Source: Certhia americana
Taxonomy: Eukaryota; Chordata; Aves; Passeriformes; Certhiidae
Reading direction: 5' to 3'
NCBI GenBank assembly: GCA_018697195.1
Contig: CM031859.1
Span: 58,208,438-58,272,437, forward strand
DNA: 64,000 bases
Position numbers and translations under genes: made by a program
Shown here: positions 50,401 through 61,086 of the stretch, piece after piece
Layout: each line of letters opens with the position of its first letter
How positions within the stretch are numbered: the first letter of the stretch is position 1
The notes under the pieces: model-generated
The model's input: the letters and a program-made list of their open reading frames with translations, nothing else
The model's database searches: none
Told to the model about the DNA's origin: nothing

Positions 50401-53400
50401 TAGATTAGAAAGGAGTTATGCCTTCACTGCAGTTGATACATTCAGGTCTAGGAAATATAGGTTGCCTTTTAAACTAGGACAACAAGAGTTCTCCAAAATG
50501 CAGAGAAAAAAAGATGTTAAAAATGCTAGCAATATATAAGCCTATCATTGTGTGTTTTAGAAACCGACAAAACTTAATTTCTCTCTCAAAAGATAACAGA
50601 TTTTTCATCAGGTTCCTGGAAAGGTGCCATTTTGGAGTACACGTGCTTTTTTTTTTGCCTCTTTATATAAGAAAAATAATTCAATATTTTTCTTCACTCC
50701 CCCATCCCTTCCAGGATAGTTCATAATTTCATTGAGTAAAATATAGTAATGTCTGTGCCAATTTGAAAAAATCCAGTTTTGACATAACAATTTTTTCCAG
50801 GGTTTTTTCTGTTTGTTTCTATGTGGTTCTTTTGTTTCCTTTGTTTTTTTGGTTTTGTTGCTCTGGTGTTTTTTTATTATTATTTTTTTTTTTTTTCATA
50901 TGGGCCTGCCATAAAATTTGGAAATGTGTGAACTTGTCTTTCCAATTAAACGCCTTTTTTTTCCTTAATTGGGACATCAGTGTGGATATGGCTACCACTT
51001 AAATAGCAAGCAGACCGATCAATAGCTTCTCTGTAGGGTTCACAACCAGATGGTGGCAAATACCACTTCACTCAGACTTCAATAGCTAATCTGTTTCCAA
51101 TGCCTTGGAATACATTTTTCAGTGAGCAAAAGATGTTCATAGTGTGATTGAAAAGAGATGAAAATGCCCTGGCTGAATCAAAGGGCTATTTTTTTAACAT
51201 TTCAAGGCTCTCCTACCCAGGAAGTAATACTAGCTTGTACCAGGCCAGATACAATTCTTATGAGAGGTGCCTCTCACACACACTGTATCCCTTATTTCAT
51301 AGAGGTATATAGGATTTCACTGGCAATTTGAGACAGGGTTGCTACTGCCTCACAAGTAAACCTGCCACTACCTTTCCTGAAAAGCCACAAAAATAAAAGC
51401 AGATTGTGTCTAAAGTGAGGCAGTTATTAAGTGGAGAAATACAGGGTGAATTCTTAATCCAGAAAACAAGGCTATTTCCAGCAATTTGCAGATAATAATA
51501 TTTTCTCAACCTTGTGTTTTCTGAAGAAATTCCTTATTTACTGAGTACTATGTGTTAAAGAGAGAGTGATATGCTGGTGCATGCCGAATTACTGCTCAGT
51601 TCTCTGGGTTAATGTCCTTCTTTTTTGCTTTCCTTAGTGAACAAAAGACATTGCTCAGTATTGCCCAAGTCTACATAAATTACTGAAAGTCTCCGTCCGG
51701 GAGATCTAGAAACTGAAACAAAATTGTTCTTCTATAAATAGGGTCTGGGAACAAAAGTGATACAAATAGAAACTTACCACTTTGCTTAGAAAAAAGTCAA
51801 TTTATAGTCAATGAAATGTTTACTTTATTGAAAGGATTTAACTGCTGAGACAGAGCAGAACAACAAATTACCTCAAGCATTTACCATTTCAGACTTCCCT
51901 GAAAGGCTGCTACAAACAAAACAGAAGCTCCATCCTGCTTTTTTGTTAATGTCTGCAAGAAACTAAGTCATCATTTGGAGAAAGAACTCTCAAAAACAAT
52001 TGGTGTAAATGCACTTAATTTGAAGTGCAATTTCAAACAACTTGCTGCTTTTTCAAAAGCATTTTCTTAACTTAAAATGGACAGTGTTTTACTGTTCTAA
52101 CAACCGGACCAGTTACTTACAACATACATTAACAATTTAGGTAGCAAAAGTATAGTGTTCCCAAACAGACTTTTAATGGAAAATGAAATGTTCTACTCGG
52201 CCAAGCTTTGGAGGAAATGTATCAGTTTTGGCAGACTGACAACACCAAAGAAATCTGAGCCAGCATACAAAGAAACAATTGGGGCAAATATAACTTATGA
52301 TTACTGTTGCAATGCTTTCCCTTTAACTCTTTGGTTCAATGATTTGTCAAATTTAAGAATTATTTTCCTTTTTATCCACACGTGATTATAAAGGTACGTG
52401 TGATAGTGACTGCGTGTCTTGCTGTATGAATGTGCTGGAATGAGGTTGTGTTTCAACAAAAAAAAGTCTTACACATGTATTCACTGACATATTTTAGACT
52501 AATTTGAGCCTATTCCATTCAGTGTGTTATTGATTGTGGTATTTTATTCTGTTTACAAGTATAAAGTGAATCAAGGGCTGTTTCATATTTTCCACTGAAC
52601 CACTGTCTGTTTCATATTGTCCATTGAAAGATGGTTGGTACCTCAAGTTTAATAAAGTTAACAACTTATCTGTAAAACAAATGCTTTTTCTTTAATTTTG
52701 ATAAGGAAAAATTTTCCAGCAAGAAGATAAGGTTAAGTGCTTTAACTTTATTGCCATTTCAGAGGCAGTCCTCTTGAAGAATGAACACTGATTTCCTCAT
52801 CATGTTGGATCTATGAGCTTGAATGATCGCTTAGAGTGAGAGCTACAGCCAAAACACCGGACTATCCACGTGAAACAGTTTAACAAACCATACTAATAGG
52901 ATGCATTCTCTCTCTTAATCTAAGTAATGCATTGAGGAAGAAATACATGGCTTGGGAAATAGTTTATCCTTAGTGTTCTGAAGCCATGATAGAACTCTGC
53001 ACTCCCAAGACTTTGTCAAGAATCCATTACATTATGTTATGCCATCATTTCCTCTGTGTATTCTATTTATTCTTTTTACCTCTAAAGACATTTTAAAGAC
53101 AGAAAATATGTCTCAGTGCTAAGTGTCCCTCTTCTTGAAGACATTGGCTTGCTTCCTATTTTGCCTCAGGTTTGCTGTGTGATCTTAGAAAAGTCATTTA
53201 GGCTCTCTGGTCTTTTTAACAGGTCATGAGTCCCATGAGGCGATAAAAGATGTTTGCACTTAGTGTTTAGAATTGCAAACAGTGGAACCTTAATCATGCT
53301 GCACCATGTATAAACCTTGTCTCGGCCCTTTAGTTATCACTGGAGTAATGTACCTACCAAAGCCTAGAGCAGGAGATAAGAATATGTCCTTCTCTACCTG

Positions 53401-55338
53401 CTCCTACTTAAGAAGCTCTTCATCTTTGCACCAGCAAAGTAACAAGAAAAATATATGGATTTTTTTGTTTGTTTGTTTGCTTGTTTTCTATTTCCTTATA
53501 AATTAAAGCTGTCTTGGGAAAGCTTTTCTGTCACAAAGGAAGAGAAATTGTAACCAATATTTTGAAAATGCTTCTAAACCTGATCTATGCATATGAGTAC
53601 CTTAGAATAAACACCAGTGTCATCTGCCCTTACTGAACAAGTAACAGTGTTAGGCTGTCTCCTCTTTCTGATAAAAGAAATGTCTTGTTTCCAAATCCAC
53701 AAAAAAGGAGTGCTACTGCTGGGGGAATGTATTTCTTGCTGGTTGCTTTTCATAGACAGGGGCACAGTTATTTGCATCGACCAGCTGAAAAAAAATTGAA
53801 GAGATGAATAATGAGGCAGAGTGTGCTGGGTACAGCAATTGTGGAGTTTTCTGGATATTTTTGTAATAGTAGCTGAATATTAATATCTCATGTATTTCTT
53901 GTGGTTAAGAAATGCTTCTCATTGAAGACATTGCAGCATTACCTGTTACATGGATTTCACCAGTACATATATTTATTAGTGTATAATCACTCTAAGAATT
54001 GTTTTGTTAAGATATGTTTTGATTGTCTTTTAGTCGTACTATCCAGTCAGTAAGTAACTGCCTCCTACTTTTGAATGATGAGATCAAATGACTAGCTTAA
54101 TCATTGCCATTCTAATGATAATGCAATTTTTGTACATATAGTTCTGCAAATTTTTTATTTAGAGATTGTCGTAAGAAACTTTTCTAACATTTCCTCTGAA
54201 TCTGCTTCTGAAATACATTAGTGTGAAAAAGATGGAGCAGCAGATTAATTAGTGAGTAAGTGAACCAGTTAATTAATATTACAATTAAATCTGCCTGAGG
54301 TATGCTTATAGCATCCTTGGCACTTTTCAAGTAATGAAAAAGTGTTTGCTGTCTCCCTCCTTCTCAAAGCTCCAGTGAAAATGTGGCTTGTCTGAAACAA
54401 TGCTTCTGTGAAGCTGGTCAGAATGAGGTACACGAATGGGTTACCATGAGGTCAGAATTATTTTGTGTCCTGTGATAGGGCTATTCTGCTGTTCACAGGA
54501 CTGAAATGGAATAGAAAATTTGTAATTATGTACAATATGCTGCCAAAAGATCAACTTTGTTGCTTTTGGCAATCACTAATGATTTTTTTTATTTTGCAAG
54601 AGCAGCATAATGTTTTATTTCTGCCCCCATTTTTCATAAAAAGTTAATTTGCATACATTTCTGCAAGAGTGAACCATGTTAGTAGTATGGGAAAAAAAAG
54701 GCTCTAAGAATAGTCTGAAATAGAGAGGATTTACCATAGTCAGAAACAGAGATAATTTATCATAAATAAAAAACAGGAAAGAAAAGGTGAAATAAAATCA
54801 TACAACATCTTTCAGGCCCGAGCATTTATGCTGTATTACGGTTATTTTTTCCTCTGATGGTAGATCAGGCTCCTGTTTTGTGTGTCTGGTCATCACAATA
54901 GGGGCTAAATCCACATTGATGAGCTATGATCAGTACTGAGCTCTTAACATATGCTCCACACAGCTGGTGATGTCCCCAGAGTGGTCCCTGAGCTCCATGT
55001 CTACCACAACTTGACCCTGGAATTTTCTGAGGCCAGATAAGCAATGCATTAAAAAGAGTGCTTAGATTCTTTTCCCCAAAATAGTCACCTCAAGCTCTGG
55101 GCTGGGAGCAGCCACCTTCCTGGCTCTGAAGTTCAACACCTTATTCAGATTCTGTTGTGGACACACAAACCTTGGAAGGCAGCAGCAGCAGCAGCAGGGA
55201 TCCCTCCTGTTGCTGTACTGATGGGATTACAGCATTGTGCCTGGTGACCATACTCTGCATTTCCCACCACTGCCAGAGCCTTATTTTTGTTTCCAAATAG
55301 GCAGAAGGATGCAACCAGAGTTCAGAGGGTTTGTTTGC
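42334..55338. other. Intergenic sequence, no gene recognised
   Basis: This is AT-rich DNA with a 29-base T tract at 47401-47429. A more GC-rich block lies at about 45610-46090, with overlapping open frames of 153 and 124 codons on the minus strand that match nothing recognised. A near-repeat of CTGTTTCATATT/CTGTTTCATATTG starts at 52578 and 52606. Confidence 0.6.
46256..46272 (-). promoter_or_regulatory. CTCF-like motif
   Basis: TATTGCCATCTTGTGGC fits the reverse complement of the CTCF core (GCC-x-x-CT-x-GTGGC), including the frequent CCATCT variant. In the motif's own orientation it reads on the minus strand. CTCF sites mark domain boundaries and loop anchors. Binding cannot be judged from one motif. 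Confidence 0.35.
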
Positions 55339-55440
55339 ATTCTATTCTATTCTATTCTATTCTATTCTATTCTATTCTATTCTATNNNNNNNNNNCTATT
55401 CTATTCTATTCTATTCTATTCTATTCTATTCTATTCTATT
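55339..55440. repeat. (ATTCT)n pentanucleotide array with assembly gap
   Basis: Perfect ATTCT units run on both sides of ten N bases at 55386-55395. The gap size is probably a placeholder, so the real array may be longer. It is followed directly by an imperfect TTTA array (55442-55466). Confidence 0.97.
55386..55395. other. Assembly gap (10 N)
   Basis: Ten unknown bases lie within the ATTCT array. Open frames translated across this gap have no meaning. Confidence 0.99.
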
Positions 55441-58400
55441 CTTTATTTATTTATTTATCTATTTATTTCTTTAATTTTTACTTACCTAATTATTTAATCT
55501 TAAATCTAAAGATGACTGCAATGAGTTGGAGCAAAAAACACTGCAGAGAGAGAGGCAGGGAGGGAGAGCAATAGGCTTGGCACCATCAGGAAGTATTTCA
55601 CACCTACCAGTGATAGTGCAAATGAAGATACCCTCTTCTGCTGTTCATTTGAGAAATGGGGTAAAGGGAGGTATATAATAATGTTTTGCTTTGCTGGTTT
55701 GATTGCCTGTTTGTCTTAAACAAAAGCAAATTAGGTCTTTCTGTTGGTATTGGTCAGTGCCCAGATAGAGATTTGTGAAGAACATTGATGAACCCACCAA
55801 CCAGCACAGTCTGGTCCAGCACACATTGTCCCACTGGTGTGGTTTGGGAGAAGTCCCAGGGCTATGACATGCCCCCTCAGGAGCCCTGTCCAGGTGTCCT
55901 GAGATGCGGACACATCACAACTTCATCTACCTCTATCCACAATTGTCTGTCTAGGAGCTTCAGGGCTGAAATATCTGCTTAACTCTTGGATCTGTACCTG
56001 TGGTCAGGCAGGAACTCAATTGAGGTTTTGTAGCTGGAGTCTGAGCCCCTCTCTCTCCAGACAGTAAAGAGATCTGCTCAAAAAATCTGTTTCCAAATTA
56101 TTCCTTCCTTCTCATGTTCCTCACAATTATGTAAAAGGATAAGTGGATGTATTAACGTGTGTCTTAAACCATCATAAAACCATAATCATGATTATTTGCA
56201 ACTCTTTTGCCAGAGATGGTAGTTGTGCTCCATGTGAATGTCTAAAGTATAGATACAAACAACTGGGTAGAGCAGGACTGAATTTAACTCAACTTATCTC
56301 CCTCAATTGCCTCAAAGATCCAAAAGTCTGTCACAATTGTTGCCAGAATGAAGTACAAGTCACAAGAGAACTAGAGGGAGCGACATAAAAAGAGATTTAA
56401 AAGACCAAAATACAAACATACAAGAATATATGAGTAATTTGAAAAAACTATTTAAAAAATTGATGAAATTTATACACAAAATTTTAATTGTCTACTTACA
56501 GTCTGAATGACATTTCCTCAGGGCATTTTCTCACTGCTTAATCCTATGATCCAGCTCATTTTCCCCTTGCTCACCCCTCTTTCTTCCTACCGGGGACCAG
56601 ACCCGCAGAACAAAGCAGCTTGTCTTTCAAATGGTGAAAAAAACATTGGTAACACCCATATTTTAGTAAGGTTTTCCCCAAAACACACCTTTTTTATTGG
56701 TCTCACAGAACCTGGAAGAGTCTCCAGAAAGAAAAGCAGGACCTGCAGAAATAATTTTTGCTACCCACCGTTTGTTATGTGAAATGACCTCTGTGGCGTC
56801 TTGTCCTACCTGCACTTGTTTGCTTCTTCTGCTTGCACTGAAAGGTCTTTAGGCTAGGGGGGCAAAATTTTGGCTGCTATCACAAGATTTTTCTTACCCA
56901 AAATTTCTACTTGCTTTAGTAGAGATTTGCCTTTGAGTTAGGTTTTCCAGAAATCTGGAAAATTGATTTTCAGATTCCTTTCTTCAAAATTAATATAGAT
57001 TGAAAGGATTTATCCTTCTTCCTTAGTCAACTATCAGGTCAAGCAGGATATGGTTGTTTGGAAACTGAATCCTCACAGTTTACATTCAGTCCTTTATATT
57101 TCTTGTTTTCCCACTACTTGACTATTGTTTTTTACATTTTAACACTATTTTGAAAGGAAATGTGCAATTTATGACAAAGAAAAGGTGTGAATGACTGAAT
57201 CAATGCCATCATTGATCTCACTGAGTACAGAATCAAACGCTCAGTCAAAAAGAACACCTTGGAACATAATCCTACAGACTTTATTCAGATTAAATCCTTG
57301 TTGAAAGCACGGGGGAATTTAGTGTAAGCCTTTCATTATCAGAAACCCAGATTTCCATTGCAAAAACCATTTCAAGACTGCTACTGGCAATTAAAAATCA
57401 GCTCTTTGCCCAGGATAAATTCTTCATATAAATTGTTTGAATGGAACCTGGTTTAAATATAGGTTTGGAGGGGTGAGGACACAGAAAATTGATTTGTTGA
57501 TGCATAGGATGTGTCCGATAAATTTCTGTGCTATGACAACAAAATAGCACATCTAGATTTTGTGCAAAATAGAACTCACAACAAAGGCAACTGATGTATT
57601 TGGGGTTCAGTATAGCCATATTTGATTTTCATATCCACCAGTCCATGGGACTTTAATAATTAACTTGAGACATCTGTAAATTATGAACTGGATCTTTTAC
57701 TTGTACATGCTCCAGAGGAGGTTTTTTTTTAATATATATATTCAAAGTATTTTTTTTAATTATTCATTTATGTTCTTGGAAGTACAATTGCATTACAAAA
57801 GTCTGCAATGGCTGTAAATCTCATTTGATCTAGGTGAGAAGGAAGTGACTAGTCAGTTAAAAATAAGTTTTACTTAAACAACAGCTTTTAAGTAATTTTT
57901 GTCTTTTATTAACACAAGCCATACAAAGGATATGAATATCATTTCTCTATTGTAAATCACAAACTAATGCAGCTACCCATACGGATTCTACAACACCCTT
58001 AGTGTATGCACACTGATGAGAAGCATTTTTGCAAAAAATACACTTTGCATATGACATTTAAAGGAGTTGATTAAGGAAAAAGGATAATTAAAAGTTGATA
58101 GAAATGCTGGATTACCATTTATGCACTCTCTATGTTTTATAATTTCATTAGTGTTATACAAATGTATTCCACCATTTCTGCAAGCATTAGGACTGACTTA
58201 CTAGATTATTTGGAGAGAAAATATTTTAAATTATCTCTGGAATCAGGTTTCTTAATATGAAAGAGTAAACATTTTTTAGACTATGAAAGACTAAATATAT
58301 ATTTGTTGGTGTAGTGCACTTGCCAGCATAGCAATAGAACATGAATGAAGGGTATCTGTATGAAAGACATGGTCAGGTGTGTCCTGGTGCTGAATGTTAA

Positions 58401-59372
58401 TATGACTTCAGTAGAAGCACATTATGCTTTTATTTCTGACTGTATACTGAATTATTTACACCTTCAAGGCAGCTGATTGAACTGTAGCATCAGTCAATTA
58501 GCAAATCAAAAATTTATATGATTCCAATTTAGCATGGAGTCCTTCTCTCTTTTTTTTTTCTTTTTAGATTTTCACCCTGACAGTGACAAATTACTCCTCT
58601 ACTGGCTGAGATTGGAAATTAAAAGCATTTAGAGCTGCTCATGCATTTATGCTAATGAGAACTTCTGATATGATTTGCATGCAAAAGAGGACAATCTGAA
58701 AGCTCATCAGTTTTTCATGCTTCCGCATTTTGATGTAGAAGGATTTTTTTCTGTTTTCTGCAGAGCAGAAAAATTTTTCTTGGGGAAACAATACTCTATG
58801 TGAACAAAAAGAGTTTTTCTTTTAAGTCAGAAAGTTCCTTTTTTTTTTTTTTTTACCCTCCAGATTCTTGTCAAATCATTTGCTTTGCTGTTTCAGAACT
58901 GCAGCCCACATTCATTAGCATTTTAGATGTTTATCAAAGGAACGATCCAGTATCTGCCATGCAAGATTGTAGCTCAAGCTTCATTTTAAATTCAGCAAGA
59001 AAAAAAGACCCGAGGACAGATGAGAAGAGGGACGTGCACTCTGACAAGCTCCTTCACAGATACACCCGAATTAATCCTATTTAGAGCAAAATTTGATTAA
59101 TCACCAGCAGTGGTAGCTTTGTGAAGTTTTGTGAAATAGTTAACTCTGACAAATTTTGGGGACCTCTTTGGCACAGCCTTTCTGGGATGCCAAAAAAAGA
59201 CAGGCACTACAAACGACAGAGCAGATAACTTTAAAATTATTTTTCTTAAAAGCTCTTGTTTAGTAAAGAGATTGCTGCCGTTTTTAGGCATTTAGTTTTG
59301 CTTTCCAATTCGTTATAATGAAAGACAGTGTTTTTATTTTGGTTTTGAAGTATATGGACTAATATGTCCATC
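55441..59372. other. Intergenic sequence, no gene recognised
   Basis: This is AT-rich DNA. The stretch at about 58440-58700 is dense in homeodomain and octamer-like words and is listed separately. No exon or interspersed repeat was recognised. Confidence 0.6.
58440..58700. promoter_or_regulatory. Candidate enhancer with POU/octamer-like sites
   Basis: A perfect octamer, ATTTGCAT, lies at 58673-58680 and the variant ATGCTAAT at 58649-58656. AATTAG-type homeodomain cores and a CAGCTG E-box occur within 200 bases. Such clustering is common in conserved developmental enhancers. Conservation across birds was not testable here. Confidence 0.25.
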
Positions 59373-59882
59373 TCTAGGGCCCCCAGCATAAGAATTTTGT
59401 TGGCCTGCTGGAACGAGGTCAGAGGAGGCTACAAAGGTGATCAGAGACCTAGAGCACCTCCCCTATGAAGACAGGCTGAAAGAATTGAGGCTGTTCAGCC
59501 TGGAGAAGACAAGAGTTTCAGGGAGACCTTTTGCAGCCTTCCAATTCCTGAAAGAAACCTACAAGAAAGCTGGAGCAGGACTTTTTACAAGTGCATGTAG
59601 TGATGGGACAAGGGAGAATGGCTTTAAGCTGAATGAGAGCAGAGCTAGAATTAAAGAGTAGGTTTCTAATAGAAAGCCTTCACTATGGGGGTGGTGAGGC
59701 ACTAGAACAAGTTTCCCAGGTAAGTTGTAGGTGCTCCATCCCTGGAAGTGTTCACAGCCAGGCAGGATAGGGCTTTGAACACCCTGGTTTAGTGAAAAGT
59801 GTCCCTACCAATGGCAGAGGGTTTGGAACTAAATGATCTTTAAAGTGCCTTTCAACCCAAACCATTCCATGATTCTATGATT
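59373..59882 (+). mobile_element. CR1 LINE 3' fragment
   Basis: The sequence follows the avian CR1 3' end: AGGGCCCCCAG at the start, AGAGGAGGCTACAAAGGTGA, CAGCCTGGAGAAGACAAG, TACAAGAAAGCTGGAGCAGG, GTGGTGAGGCACTAGAACAA and CATCCCTGGAAGTGTTCA. It ends AACCATTCCATGATTCTATG, the hallmark CR1 terminal repeat. About 510 bp is kept, so it is strongly 5'-truncated. A 74-codon open frame at 59437-59661 is a remnant of the ORF2 end. The copy is inactive. Confidence 0.95.
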
Positions 59883-60835
59883 TTTTATACTATAGATAGT
59901 ACAATTAAAATAATTTGCCTTATAAAAGGAGATAGTAGAGATTCGCTGATTATTTGGCATGTTTGAGAAGGTTGATCACGATACATCTGTGTATTTTTTG
60001 ACATTTTGTGCATGTACAGGGGTTTTGTGCTGGAAGTTATCCTTTTGATACTGGCAATCTGAAAGAACCTAATGGTTGTCCTTCATTTATTAAAAAATTT
60101 GCTGTACTTGCTGAAGATAGCTGTAATTCATTAATTATTCCAGCCCCCAAAAGCTTCCATTTGGAGTTTTAATTGTAAGTATTCCTTCTATCTTATCTTT
60201 CAATTGATCAGATTCCTCTGTATTCTTTAGTAAAATAAAGGCAAAATATAATTCTCTATATCTGAGTTAAAATTAAGAAATTAAATTCAGATCATAATAT
60301 ATTTAAACCATTCTTCCAGAGTACCCCTCTACACAATGAATCACTTTTTATCCCCAGGAGTGCACAGCAGCACTAAAGGCTTTCTGCATTTCAGAGGTGT
60401 TACAGAAGAGAATATCACTCATTGACTTGGCTAGCATTGCAGTGAGGTTCTCTACAACCACTCAAAGGCAGCTAACAACAGGTGTATACCATTTTTTTAA
60501 CTTCTTGTGTCTTAAGGAAGTATTCTTGTTTCATGTACTTGAAAATGAAATATCATTTCTTCTACAGTTGAAGAAGTTCCCCTTTTTCTTTTGCTGCATT
60601 GATGCCTGGTGGCAGATACCTTATTTCATCCCTTAGTGAGAAAGAGAGTAGTAGGCTAATCATGGAAGGAGAAACAGTAGGAGGTGTCAAGAAAGGAAAC
60701 TAGGAGAGAAAGGGTCACACAAGATCATAACTTAGCTTGTCCTCTTTGACAGGGAAGTTATGGTCCAGTGGAAGGTGTTGATACAGTGGTATTCTTCCTG
60801 AAAAACCCTGCTGAGATAACCTATTGGAATAAAAG
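59883..60835. other. Sequence between two CR1 fragments
   Basis: This is about 950 bp of AT-rich DNA between two CR1 3' ends in the same orientation. No feature was recognised. Confidence 0.7.
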
Positions 60836-61086
60836 ACATGTGATAGGACAAGGTGTAATGGCCTTAAATTGAAGAGGGTAGGTTTGGATTAGATATTAGG
60901 AAGAAATTCTTCTCTGTGAGCAGTGTTAGACACTAGAATAGGTTACCCAGGAAAGCTGTGGATGCCCCATCTCTGTCTAGACAGGCTGAGTACCCTGGTC
61001 TAGTGAAGGGTATCCTTGTCCATGGCAGGAAACAGGAACTAGATGATCTTTAGGGTCCTTTCCAACCCAGGCCATTCTATGAGATT
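60836..61086 (+). mobile_element. CR1 LINE 3' fragment, short
   Basis: Only the last 250 bp of a CR1 copy remain. It starts at TGATAGGACAAGG and runs through TTAGATATTAGGAAGAAATT, CAGGAAAGCTGTGGATGCCC, GGAACTAGATGATCTTTAGG and TCCTTTCCAACCCAGGCCAT to TCTATGAGATT. It belongs to the same broad CR1 group as the copy at 59373-59882 but begins further 3', so the two are separate insertions or breakpoints. Confidence 0.93.

Noticed and set aside
51044..51060. Second possible CTCF motif (CCAGATGGTGGC)
   Set aside because: It lacks the strongly preferred bases at two core positions.
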